This document shows, piece by piece, positions 20,000 through 30,345 of a DNA stretch of 64,000 nt; within the stretch, counting starts at the first letter, position 1; each line of letters opens with the position of its first letter. Origin of the DNA: Salminus brasiliensis (Eukaryota > Chordata > Actinopteri > Characiformes > Bryconidae). The notes beneath the pieces were generated by a model. That model had not been told where the DNA came from, made no database searches, and worked only from the letters and a program-made list of their open reading frames with translations. Made by a program: the position numbers and the translations under genes. The stretch covers positions 20,754,027 through 20,818,026 of the forward strand of contig NC_132893.1 in NCBI RefSeq assembly GCF_030463535.1. The letters run 5' to 3'.

Positions 20000-22110
20000 A
20001 TGAGTGAGAGGGACGATTCCTGTCGTCCTGAGTCTGACAGCTCTCCAGAGGAGACCAATGATGTGGAGTCTGATTACCAGTTCTCCTATGAGGACTCCTC
20101 ATCAGTAGGTAAGTGTGATGTTCATGGATCAGGCTGTACAGACACTATGTTCTCATAGAGAACATTACATGGCCAAAAGTGAAGCAACTGTAAGCATTGT
20201 TAAATATATAGGGTTAAATGTTTGTTGGCTGTGTATTAAACTCTAGAGGAAGAGTGTGAGGACAGCAGTGAGGGCAGGCAGCAGCAGCAGCTCCACACTG
20301 CTGGGACAGATGAAGAGGCAATGGAGAAAGAAGAGGAGGACCCAACCTTAGACGGCCCATCCACATCCAGTGGCACTCGCTCTTTCCAGAATGACCCCAA
20401 TGAAGAATTGGTGAAACAGCTGAGCGAGGCAATCCTTCTGTATGATTATTTATTGATTATTTGCATATTATATCTGTTAATTTACTGAAACAGTGGAAAA
20501 ACTAATTAACTAAATTAACATAATTAAATATTCTTTTTTTATTTCAGACAAAGAAACCAGAGTCAGAGGAGAACCGTAAGTCTTACAACACACCTTATAA
20601 CACAGCCATTTCTTCAAGCATAATAGATAATTACTACAATTACTGTAGATTTCTGCATAATTATCAGTTAAGATGTGAACAGAGTCAGTCAGAGTGGGTT
20701 TGGTGTGAAACCCACCAGTCAGATTTGTTCACCGTGGTGGTGAGTTAATAAAATGATAGTTATGGTTAGGATAGTTATTAAAATATCTGTATTTGTGTTG
20801 TAGTCATATCAACCAATGGCTGCTTCCCCCACCAGTTAAAATAAGACAGATGAGGTTTAATCAGTGCATGCAAACCTAAATATGATCCTCTCCTGTCCCA
20901 CGTCAGGCACAGGGAAGTCCACCCAGTATACAGATGTTCATCTATGGCTGTGGGGATTCTGAAGAAGGCGGCCCTGGAATATGGTAGGATTCAGGATTAC
21001 ACCCTGGATTATTTTTCAGTCTAATTTGTAGGATGTGAAGTTAGTAGCAGAGTGATTGTCCTTCAGGAAACATTGATTCTGTGATATCAGACCTTTGTTG
21101 TAGGATTTAAGAAGTGCTATATTTGTCCCATATATTTGCTACCTCAGTTAAAACAGTCAGTCTGGCAACACTGGCAGTAAGGATACACACATGATGTATT
21201 GTACATATAATGCAGTATTAAAGGTCACTCAGAGTAAAGAGCTGTTCTGTAAATGAGGAATCTGATAACCTACAGTTTTAGTTCACTAACAATGAATAAC
21301 AAATCAAAGATGACTCATTTTCCACATTGCTTCTGTACAGGTTTTGGAATCAACCAGCTGTGGCTTATCCACAAGCTGTCATCATTAACCCACACCAGCT
21401 GAGCAATGAGGAAGACTCTCAGTCGTCTTCCTCTCAGAGCAGTGAGGGACACAGAGCGCCATGTTCTACCCCTGAAGAGTATCACTCTTCATCTTCTTTG
21501 GGGAGTGAGGTAGACGTGGTGGGACCTTCTACCCCTGAAGAAGAGTCAGCATTCTTCAGTGCCCAACAGCTGAGAGAGGAAGAGGCAGTGATGCCTGAGC
21601 CAGAAGACAGCAGCAGTAGTGGTGCAAGTGTAACTTGCCAAAGTGTAGAGGTTGTAGGGGAGGAGTACGGCTGCTTCTGCTGTAGTCGACTTGGTGCTAC
21701 AGTTAAAAGAGCCTGCCGGACACTTCGGAGAAGGATGAAGAAGTTCTTCAGACGTAACTCTGTAGTGGCTGACTGCTCCTTTTCTTCCCAGCAGGGTGTT
21801 CATCATTCTGCTGCTTCTGCAGACGCTCCTGCATGTTCGTCTTCTGAGCAGAGACAGAGTGATGCGTCTCCAAGTGTCCTGCTCTGTGAGCCAGTTCTGG
21901 AGGAAGAGCCTGTTGTCCCACAGCCCACAAGGAGAACATGGAGGCTGAGATGCCCTCAGGTTAAGGTATGTGAGTTGAGTGTTGAGGGAACATAATGGCC
22001 CCAGATTTTATACTTGAAATATCTCTCAGAAATGTTTCAGTTTTACTAACTTTAACATTTTGTACCTCCAACAGATCCTGAAGAAGACGAACAGGGTTCA
22101 CCCTTTATAG
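20000..22110 (+). CDS. Amplified-family gene A, intact, 355 residues, unknown function
   Basis: Exons 20000-20108, 20247-20439, 20548-20575, 20907-20983, 21341-21965 and 22075-22110 join in phase at five GT-AG introns (1068 nt). I do not recognise the family. Exons 1-2 (residues 1-101) are acidic and Ser/Glu-rich with a short QQQQ run. Exons 3-4 (101-136) carry a small basic stretch and the motif FIYGCGDSEE..GPGIW. Exon 5 (136-344) is Ser/Glu-rich with TPEE repeats, then a core at about 244-283 opening with EEYGCFCCSRLG, followed by Arg/Lys-dense text (TLRRRMKKFFRRNS). The C-terminus ends ILKKTNRVHPL. There is no signal peptide and no membrane helix, so it is probably intracellular and mostly disordered. 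The start is the first ATG after the TATA box and is conserved in B, C and D. Intron 1 is shorter than in its paralogues. Confidence 0.78.
21341..21965 (+). CDS. Gene A exon 5 (main coding exon, 625 nt)
   Basis: The acceptor is TTCTGTACAG and the donor follows GTTAAG at 21966. It is open throughout and identical in length to gene C exon 5 (42245-42869). It holds the TPEE repeats and the Cys/Arg/Lys core. Reading through the donor would add only a short tail and a TAA, so an unspliced isoform would end nearby. Confidence 0.82.
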
Positions 22111-22179
22111 ACGTGCATCATGGCTTCAGATTCTCTTCAAACTATTTATAACTATTTATACCATTTAACTACTGACCAG

Positions 22180-22390
22180 AGGAGGTTGGGTCCCTCTTGT
22201 GAGTCTTGGTTCCTCCCAAGGTTTCTTCCTCCAGCTTTGAGGGAGTTTTTCCTTGCCACTGTCGCCTTTGGCTTGCGCACTTGGGGTTACAGGTAGTGGT
22301 ATAATTTCTTTTTCCAAGTTTGGCTGGCTCAGGGTATTTCTGGATTTCGCCGATGGATACTGGCAGGTTGCAAGGTGGTTCTGGAAAATG
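22180..22390. repeat. Retroposon tail segment between gene A and the RTE fragment
   Basis: The wording 'gagtcttggttcctcccaaggtttcttcctccagctttgagggagtttttccttgccactgtcgcc' is the common fish retroposon tail, plus orientation. It recurs at 30,130-30,340 (+), 41,830-42,040 (-) and 57,030-57,240 (+), always just after exon 6. Confidence 0.7.
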
Positions 22391-23815
22391 TTCTGACAAC
22401 TCAGAAGAGAAAGGAGAGACACTGTCCAAACTGTGCTCACTAAGGGCAGTGAAGCTCTGAACTCAGCTGAGGATATTGTTGGGCGCTGGAAGGAACACTT
22501 TGTGGAACTCCTAAACCTAAGGAACATGCCTTCTGTCCAAGAGGCAGGGCTTGGGAGCAACAGGTGAATCAGAGTCCATCTCTCTGGCCCAAGTCACTGA
22601 GCTAGTTGAAAGGCTTCATAGTGACACCAAGAGTGGATGTGATTAGCCTGGTGTTGTCATAGGCTCTGTCTGTTGGGGGACTGTCTTGGTTGAGATGCTC
22701 CTGCAATGTTGCATGGGCCTCAGGTACAGTGCCTCTAAACTGGCAAACTGGTGTAAGTGAGCCAGAGAGTGTGCAAACTATCAAGGCATCACACTTCTGA
22801 GCCTCCTCAGGGAAGCCTATTCTGGGGTAGTGCAACAGAGAATGCATCTGCAACCTCAGATTCAGGAGGCACAATGCAGATTCCATGCTGGCCGTGGAAC
22901 GGTGGATCAGCTCTTCACTCTCTCTCAGATAGTTGAGGGGGCGTGGAAATCTGCCACTCCAGTCTTCATGTGTTTTGTGGACTTGGAGAAGGCTTTCGAC
23001 CATGTTCCCAGAGACATCTTGTGGGAAGTGCTCCAGGTGTATGGGGTGCCGTAGTCGCAGATGCGAGCTGTGCAGTCCCTGTACTCTCTGTGTGCTGAGC
23101 TGTGTCTGTACTCAGCACTAGGTCAAGCTTGTTCAATGTTGCTGATGGACTCCGTCAGTGCTGTGCCTTGTGTCCACTCCTGTTTCTGATATTTATAAAC
23201 AGGACAAGTCATAGCCAAAGACAGGAGGGCTTCTGGCAGGTGGGGCCTGGAGGTTATGTCTCTGTTGTATGCGGATGACGTTGTCCTGCTAGCTTCTACA
23301 TGCAGGGGCTTTCATCAAGCACTTGGGCGGTTTTCAGCTTAGTGTAAAGCGGTCAGTATGAGAATCAGCACCTCCACGTCTGAGTCCATGGTGGTGTCCC
23401 ACTCTTTGTGACAGAGTGAGGAGACCTGTTTTCCGGCAGAGGCTCGGAGTAGAGCTAATGCTCCTTCGAGTTGATGGGAGCCAGTTGAGGTGGTTTGGGC
23501 ATCTGACAATGATACCCTCCAGTCACCTCCCCCAGGTCAAGGTCCCCCAGGTCAAGGTCCCCCAGGTCAAGGTCCCCCAGGTCAAGGTCCCCCAGGTCAA
23601 GGTCCCCCAGGTCAAGGTGTACTGGCCACACCCTACTGGGAGGAAACCCAGAGGAAGACCCAGAATCCACTGGAGAGATTATATCTCACAGCTGTCCTGG
23701 GAATACCTCGGGATCCCCCAGTAGGAGCTGGTTGAACCTGCTGGTGACAGGCATGCCTGGGATTCTGTGCTTGCCCTAATGCCACTGTGGCCCCAAACTG
23801 GATTAAGAGGATAAG
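22391..23815 (+). mobile_element. Decayed RTE-type LINE fragment, copy A
   Basis: Reading across frames gives EDIVGRWKEHFVELLN, then FHAGRGTVDQL, VFMCFVDLEKAFDHVPRDILW (RT domain A, about 22,975-23,030), a YADDVVLL catalytic box near 23,268-23,290, and the C-terminal text GSQLRWFGHL, TGRKPRGRPRIHWRDYISQLSW, which is typical of the abundant fish RTE/Rex3-like elements. Many stops and indels make it dead. A 15-bp unit is expanded six times at about 23,530-23,619. Confidence 0.82.
23530..23619 (+). repeat. 15-bp tandem repeat, six units, within RTE copy A
   Basis: The unit GTCAAGGTCCCCCAG is repeated six times, giving a repeated PQVKV peptide in the residual RTE frame. Copies B, C and D have a single unit here, so the expansion happened after duplication. 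Confidence 0.92.
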
Positions 23816-24719
23816 TAGATGAAGATGATGAGGTGTAGGATGAAGGAGTTATATTGGGGAGTGATCTGGAGGAGTGAACTGGAGTTTTGGTGTTTGTCTT
23901 TCAGCATGAATGAAGAGCTGTTCTGAATTACTGATGTGTTCTGGATGTTTCTTTCTTCTACTTAAAGTAAAACCTAGATCTTTAACTTCACTCTAGACTG
24001 AGGATTAAGCTCACATTAGTCCAGGTTTAGGTTTAGATTTGCTGCCTTTAGACTGACACTGCCTTTATAAAACTAAAATATTTTAATAATAAAGAAATTC
24101 ATTATTTGTAAGAAATATGATCATGTAAGAATAGGACATATCCAGAAATGATGTTAAATCATTCAGGATGTTTTGCCAAAATGCTTTTTTCTTTTTCAGG
24201 CTGATATAAACTCTCACTTTGATCAGTTTTAAAAACATTTCATCACAATCTAATCTCTGAAGATGTTAACAGTAGTTTCAGCCCTGTGAAATCCTGTCTG
24301 TTTGAAGCATCTTTACAATAAACTTCACTAAAAAGAAACTCTTCAGAGCACAGACTGACTGCTGGGCTGCCCTGCTCCCTGCATCAGACCAGCTGCCCAC
24401 CCACCAGACTGACCACTGGGCTCTCCTGCTCCCCCTCTACAGCCTATTGACTATGTTGAAGTTTACATGGACTCTAACCATCTGCTACTATTATTATTAA
24501 TTTACTTTTATTATTACACTATATATATCACACTGCTCTGATTATATTAATTATTATATTATGATTATATCGGCACACTTGAGCAGAAGAACAGTCTTGG
24601 TGGTAAGATGACCTTTTATCAATAATTTATGAGTAGTTCTGATCAAAGGAGGATCGGTTCCTTCTGGGTTTCTTCCTCCAGCTCTGAGGGAGATTTTCCT
24701 TGTCTTTGTGTTTGTTGTT
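23816..24719 (+). other. Duplicon tail downstream of gene A
   Basis: Non-coding, shared with 31,590-32,525, 39,790-40,690 (inverted) and 58,530-59,390. A strong acceptor-like site (CTTTTTCAG) precedes 24200, and AATAAA follows at 24317-24322. A terminal non-coding exon and polyadenylation site is possible but unproven. The rest is AT-rich. Confidence 0.4.
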
Positions 24720-25240
24720 CTTCACTGAGGAAAACAACACAGAAACTTTTATAAACATTGTTAAACATTCTCTCAACATTCTGTGTCCTGCCACCTAACA
24801 GTTTTTGGTTAGTGGAGCGGTTTCTTAGAACATTCAGTCTGTCAAATCTTTTGGAAATGTTTTTAGGTAACGTTTTTTTTAACATTCTGGTAACGTTGCT
24901 ACAATGTTACGAGGACCTTATGTTTAGGTTATCAAAACGTTTCATAAATGTTTTTTCATAACATTAATAACGATTCCTACAACATTGCTGCATCGTTAGA
25001 GTAACTTTATTTGTACACCAAAATATTTAGTTTAAAAAACATTTTTGACATGTTTTGACATTTACATAATGTTTACATAATGCTGCAACTTTATGAAAAC
25101 ATTATTTGTACATTAAATAAAATAAATGTGAAATTATATAAAATAACAAATGTGAAATGATTCGATATGATTCTTTAGCTGGTATCTAACCTAATAAAAT
25201 ATTTACAATAACCTGGAACTTTAAACCATGACAGTAATGA
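24720..25240 (+). repeat. AACGTT-rich repeat segment, copy A
   Basis: It is marked by words such as 'ggtaacgtt', 'aacattctggtaacgttgctacaatgtta', 'caaaacgtttcat' and 'acataatgtttacataatg', with many short palindromes around AACGTT. Copies sit at 32,525-33,085 (+), 39,100-39,790 (-) and 59,395-59,940 (+). Confidence 0.75.
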
Positions 25241-25257
25241 AACTTGGACAATTTTAG

Positions 25258-25553
25258 ATTAGCACTGTTGAGGTACATTTATAATTAGCATTGCTGAGGT
25301 AAATATATGATTAGCACTTTTGAGGCGAATTTAAAATTAGCTCTGCTGAGGAAAGTTTATGATTAGCACTGCTGAGGTAAATATAATATTAGCACTGCTG
25401 AGGTAAATTTAATATTAGCACTGCTGAGGTAAATTTAATATTAGCTCTGCTGAGGTAAATTTAATATTAGCACTGTTGAGATAAATTTATGATTAGAACT
25501 GTTGAGGTAAATTAATGATTAGCACTGCTGAGGTAAATATATGATTAGCACTT
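25258..25553 (+). repeat. 26-bp minisatellite, short degenerate array
   Basis: The monomer is close to GAGGTAAATTTAATATTAGCACTGCT, about 11 copies with more divergence than the big array at 46,730-52,797. Confidence 0.92.
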
Positions 25554-26464
25554 TAATAATTTGACCTTTTGAAATGTTCATTCTTACTTATAAAATAAAT
25601 AAAAAAATTCATACACTTCTCATGTTAAAAAATTTACTTTGATCATTGTTTATTTAATGATAAAATATAGCTTGTAGTACTAGTTCAACAAAATATGCAA
25701 CATATGAATACGTTTTGTAACCAAATGTTTTCTGTAAAATAAAAATATTGGGTTTTTTTTGCAAATATAAAAAACAATAATTACATTAAAACTATTTAAA
25801 AGTAAACTAAAATAACATAATTTTAATAGAATTTTTATTGTTAGAATAGAAGGTTTTATAGAATTTGTTGTTTTTAGTGACTCTATGAACCCATGTTTGG
25901 AGTCGCTTGCCTCAACAATAGGCTCAAAGCAGTACAGCTGCAGGTCTGAGTGATACCCGCAGCCAGTGAGTTGTGGGTGTACTTGGTCTGCACAGTGGAT
26001 CACTCCTCTACCAGTGGTTTGCACAGAGATTTTCGTCCTCTCTGCACGGTGTAGAAAACTTTCTCTTCAGTCATTTTTCAGAATCGAACTGTGGATTTGT
26101 TTTGGGGAAAATGAGCATTTTTAAAGAACAATATCCAGTTATTTAATTCAGAAAATATTATGTCATATTAATTATATTTTATAAATGTCACTTGTACAAT
26201 GTTAGAGGATAACCTTCCTGAAACCCATTAAATATGTTGCAGAACTTTTTTTGTTATTTGTTATTTTGTTATTGATATAGTAATAAATCAGTAATAAATA
26301 ATAAAATAACATCCAGGTCTCCAGAGGAATTTATAAATATGTGACTGAAATACTAAATATAGATCCACCCTTGATACATACACACGGATCACTGACGCAA
26401 CCCAGAACCACAGAAATCAATCAATCTGAACAGAGATTGTTACAAAGCAACCAGTGTGATTTTA
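25554..26464 (+). other. Duplicon spacer segment, no gene
   Basis: AT-rich and near-identical to 52,798-53,714; inverted and partly diverged at 35,222-35,814. It contains the conserved phrase 'ccatgtttggagtcgcttgcctcaac' and 'ctctaccagtggtttgcacagagattttcgtcctctctgcacgg', the latter also at 45,090-45,132. No coding region is supported. Confidence 0.6.
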
Positions 26465-27012
26465 TTACCTGAACCTAAACCTAAACTTAACCTACTACAC
26501 CTACACCTATACTACCACACCTAAATGTAATCCTAGCCTAAATTCTAGCTACTACACCTAAACCTAAACTACTACACCTAATTCTAACCTGAGTGTAAAC
26601 CAAAACTTAACCTACTACACCTAAATCTAATTTTAAACTTAATCTAAATGTAAACTAAACCTAGTAAACCTTAACTTGAACCTAAACTTAACCCACTGCA
26701 CCTAAGCCTAAACCACTACACCTAATTCTAACCTGAGCGTAAACCAAAACTTAACCTACTACACCTAAATCTAATTTTAAACTTAATCTAAATGTAAACT
26801 AAACCTAATAAACCTTAACTTGAACCTAAACTTAACCCACTACACCTAAACCTAAACTACTACACCTAATTCTAACCTGAGCGTAAACCAAAACTTAACC
26901 TACTACACCTAAATCTAATTTTAAACTTAACCTAAATGTAAACTAAACCTAGTAAACCTTAACTTAAACCCACTGCACCTAAGCCTAAACCACTACACCT
27001 AAACCTAATCTC
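26465..27012 (+). repeat. Degenerate CCTAAA-like repeat, plus
   Basis: It is a run of variants of CCTAAACCTAAACTTAACCTACTACA with longer imperfect units of roughly 120-130 bp (around 'actacacctaattctaacctgag.gtaaaccaaaacttaacc'). Copies are at 53,715-53,985 (+), and 34,560-35,222 and 61,410-62,045 (-). Confidence 0.85.
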
Positions 27013-27402
27013 CAAAATTTGGACCACTTGAAATTTTTAGATCCCAAAAAGTGTCCACGAAGAACATATGGAGGATGTGCGGTCACACCGAATAAATGCA
27101 GTACTGTGAGGGGGCAAATACTTTTTCACAGGGCTTATTTGCATGTAGAATATATTTGTAAATCACTGCGGTAATAAAAGTGTGTTTAGAGATTGATATG
27201 TTTTACTTTATTTATTAAAACATTTTGATGGAGCTTCTAAAATAATCACTACAAAACTGCACTAACAGAGAACCTCCAGAGGGGGGCAGTACTGTTCCAC
27301 AGCCCTGTGTGTACATCCAGTCCTATACAGTCAATGAAGCCGAAGGAGACACAGCTCTGCTCCTCATAGCTCTGTAGCGTGGGATGTAAAACTGACCTGA
27401 TT

Positions 27403-27467
27403 GGTCTGACTCCTTTGCTCCATTGTGACGTCATCGATGACGTCACAGAACATGACTCCTATAAGAA
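27403..27467 (+). promoter_or_regulatory. Gene B core promoter with a perfect 20-bp double-CRE palindrome
   Basis: TGACGTCATCGATGACGTCA (27426-27445) is its own reverse complement and holds two perfect CREs around ATCGAT. An inverted CCAAT (ATTGG) lies just upstream near 27,400-27,405, and TATAAG is at 27460-27465. Confidence 0.8.
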
Positions 27468-27620
27468 GGCAGGTTCTGTCTGATCGTCTCAGTTAGGATT
27501 CAGCAGCTCGTTAGACTTTCCTATGTTCACACTAATGTTCATGCTTTTAGGCTGAAACTCCATCCATCTTATCTAGAACCGATAGACAGGTTCTACAACA
27601 GTATTTTCATCAACTGCAGA

Positions 27621-29774
27621 ATGAGTGAGAGGGAAGATTCCTGTCGTCCTGAGCCTGAAAGCTCTCCGGAGGAGACCAATGATGTGGAGTCTGATTACCA
27701 GTTCTCCTATGAGGACTCCTCATCAGTAGGTAAGTGTGATCTTCATGGATCAGGCTGTACAGACACTATGTTCTCATAGAGAACATTACATGGCCAAAAG
27801 TGAAGCAACTGTAAGCATTGTTAAATATATAGGGTTAGGTTGACTGTACTGAAGGTACTAGACAGTGCATGTTTGCAGTTATAACAACTTCACTGGGTTC
27901 CACTTTCAGCCTGTATCTTCTTTAAAGTATGTGGGGGTGTCCACATACTATCTGGTGTGGTAATGAAATAATGTGTGTTGACTGTGTTTGGATCTCTAGA
28001 GGAAGAGTGTGAGGACAGCAGTGAGGGCAGGCAGCAGCAGCAGCTCCACACTGCTGGGACAGATGAAGAGGCAGTGGAGAAAGAAGAGGAGGACCCAACC
28101 TTGGACGGCCCATCCACGTCCGGTGGCACTTGCTCCTTCCAGAATGACCCCAATGAAGAATTGGTGAAACAGCTGAGCGAGGCAATCCTTCTGTATGATT
28201 ATTTATTGATTATTTATTTACATATTATATATGTTAATTTACTGAAACAGTGGAAAAACCAATTAACTAAATTAACATAATTAAATATTATATATTTTTT
28301 TATTTCAGGCAAAGAAACCAGAGGCAGAGGAGAACCGTAAGTCTTACAACACACCTTATAACACAGCCATTTCTTCAAGCATGAGAGATAATTACTACAA
28401 TTACTGTAGATTTCTGCATAATTATCAGTTAAGATGTGAACAGAGTCAGTCAGAGTGGGTTTGGTGTGAAACCCACCAGTCAGATTTGTTCACCGTGGTG
28501 GTGAATGGAACCAGAAGTCTTAACCTCTCAAAGCTCCCTCACAGAAAGTTATTACACCAAATGTTTATGAATACACTGCTTGATACCCGAGACACTGTTT
28601 TACCAGAGTTCTGAGAAGATTCTGGGTCTAAAACTGTTCTTAATACTGGATATCATTAAAATGGGATACATGAAGATGTAGATACGTGTAGGTTAACTGG
28701 TGGGATTGGATAGTTAATAAAATGGCTGTATTTGTGTTGTAGTTATAGCAACCAATGCCTGCTTCCCCCACCAGTTAAAATAAGACAGTTGAGGTTTAAT
28801 CAGTACATGTGAACTTATATATGATCCTTTCCTCTCTCACGTCAGGCACAGGGAAGTCCACCCAGTATTCAGTTGTTCGTCTATGGCTGTGGGGATTCTG
28901 AAGAAGTGGGCCCTGGAATATGGTAGGATTCAGGATTACACCCTGAAGTTCTGCAGTATTTTTCAGGCTAATTTTTAGGATGTGAAGTTAGTAGCCGAGT
29001 GATTGTCCTTCAGGAAACATTGAAAAGTAAAGAAGTGATCAAAGGCCTCTGTGATATCAGACCCTTGTTGTAGCATTTAAGAAGTGCTTTATTTGTCCCA
29101 TGTGTTGTACCTCGGCTACCTCCATTAAAACAGTCAGTCTGGAAACACTGGCAGTAACGATACACACTTGATGTATTGTACATATAATGCAGTATTAAAG
29201 GTCACTCAGAGTGAAGGGCTGCTCTGTAAAAAAGGAATCTGGTGATCTACAGTTTTAGTTCACTAACAATGAATAACAAATCAAAGATGACTCATTTCCC
29301 ACATTGCTTCTGTACAGGTTTTGGATTCCTCGTGTCATCCTTAACCCACACCCGCTGAGCATTGAGGAAGGTGTGCCACCTTCTACCCCTGAAGAGTATC
29401 ACTCTTCATCTTCTTTGGGGAGTGAGGTAGACGTGGTGGGACCTTCTACCCCTGAAGAGTATCACTCTTCATCTTCTTTGGGGAGTGAGGTAGATGTGGT
29501 GGGACCTTCAACCCCTGAAGAAGAGTCAGCATTCTTCAGTGCCCAACAGCTGACAGAGGAAGAGGCAGTGATGCCTGAGCCAGAAGACAGCAGCAGTAGT
29601 GGTGCAAGTGTAACTTGCCAAAGTGTAGAGGTTGAAGAGGAGGAGTACGGCTGCTTCTGCTGTAGTCGACTTGGTGCTGCAGTTAAAAGAGCCTGCCGGA
29701 CACTTCGGAGAAGGATGAAGAAGTTCTTCAGACGTAACTCTGTAGTGGCTGACTGCTCCTCTTCTTCCCAGTAG
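27621..29774 (+). CDS. Amplified-family gene B, truncated C-terminus, 287 residues
   Basis: Exons 27621-27729, 28000-28192, 28309-28336, 28846-28922 and 29318-29774 (stop) join in phase (864 nt). It is a paralogue of A. Exons 1-4 have the same lengths as in A. Exon 5 has lost the N-proximal segment of A (AVAYPQ...) and the Ser run, but carries a 63-bp in-frame tandem duplication (29379-29441 and 29442-29504). A CAG-to-TAG change at 29772-29774 ends the protein just after the Cys/Arg/Lys core. Beyond it, homologous DNA has a further deletion of about 27 bp and a second TAG, so the old C-terminus is lost for good. The exon 6 homologue near 30,033-30,068 is therefore not translated. The core is retained, so a shorter functional product is possible; a pseudogene is the alternative. 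Confidence 0.68.
29318..29774 (+). CDS. Gene B exon 5 with 63-bp internal duplication
   Basis: Two adjacent 63-nt units each encode PSTPEEYHSSSS...EVDVVG. They differ at a few silent or near-silent sites. Gene D has one unit. The frame is open from the acceptor (TGTACAG) to the shared TAG. Confidence 0.78.
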
Positions 29775-30119
29775 GGTGTTCATCATTCTGCTGCTTCTGC
29801 AGACGCTCCTGCATGTTCGTCTTCTGAGCAAAGACAGAGCTCTGCGAGCTGATTCTGGAGGAAGAGCCTATTGTCCCACAGCCCACAAGGAGAACATAGA
29901 GGCTGAGATGCCCTCAGTTTAAGGTATGTGAGTCGAGTGTTGAGGGAACATAATGGGCCAAATTTTTATACTTGAAATATCTCTCAGAAATGTTTCAGTT
30001 TGACTAACTTTAGCATTTTGTACCTCCAACAGATCCTGAAGAAGACGCACAGGGTTCACCCTTTATAGACGTGCATCATGGCTTCAGGTTCTCTTCAAAC
30101 TATTTATGAATTTATACCA

Positions 30120-30345
30120 TTTACCTACTGACCAGAGGAGGATGGGTCCCTCTTGTGAGTCTTGGTTCCTCCCAAGGTTTCTTCCTCCAGCTTTGAGGGA
30201 GTTTTTCCTTGCCACTGTTTCCTTTGGCTTGCTCACTTGGGGTTACAGGTAGTGGTATAATTTCTTTTTCCAAGTTTGGCTGGCTCAGGGTATTTCCGGA
30301 TTTCGCTGATGGATACTGGCAGGTTGCAAGGTGGTTCTGGAAAAT
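30120..30345. repeat. Retroposon tail segment after gene B
   Basis: Same sequence as at 22,180-22,390, between the exon 6 homologue and RTE copy B. Confidence 0.65.

Noticed and set aside
21546..21806. Antisense frames repeated in A, B, C and D opposite exon 5
   Set aside because: They are mirror frames of a conserved coding exon and have no start or splice support of their own.
22830..23054. Short frame with VDLEKAFDHVP as a host gene
   Set aside because: It is a piece of the dead RTE reverse transcriptase and ends at a stop right after domain A.
26465..27012. Interstitial telomere array
   Set aside because: The unit is CCTAAA/CTACTACA, not CCCTAA, and it is highly irregular.
27975..28280. 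101-codon frame beginning MLTVFGSLEEE as the real start of exon 2
   Set aside because: The ATG lies in the intron before the conserved acceptor CTCTAG; the spliced frame from exon 1 explains all copies.
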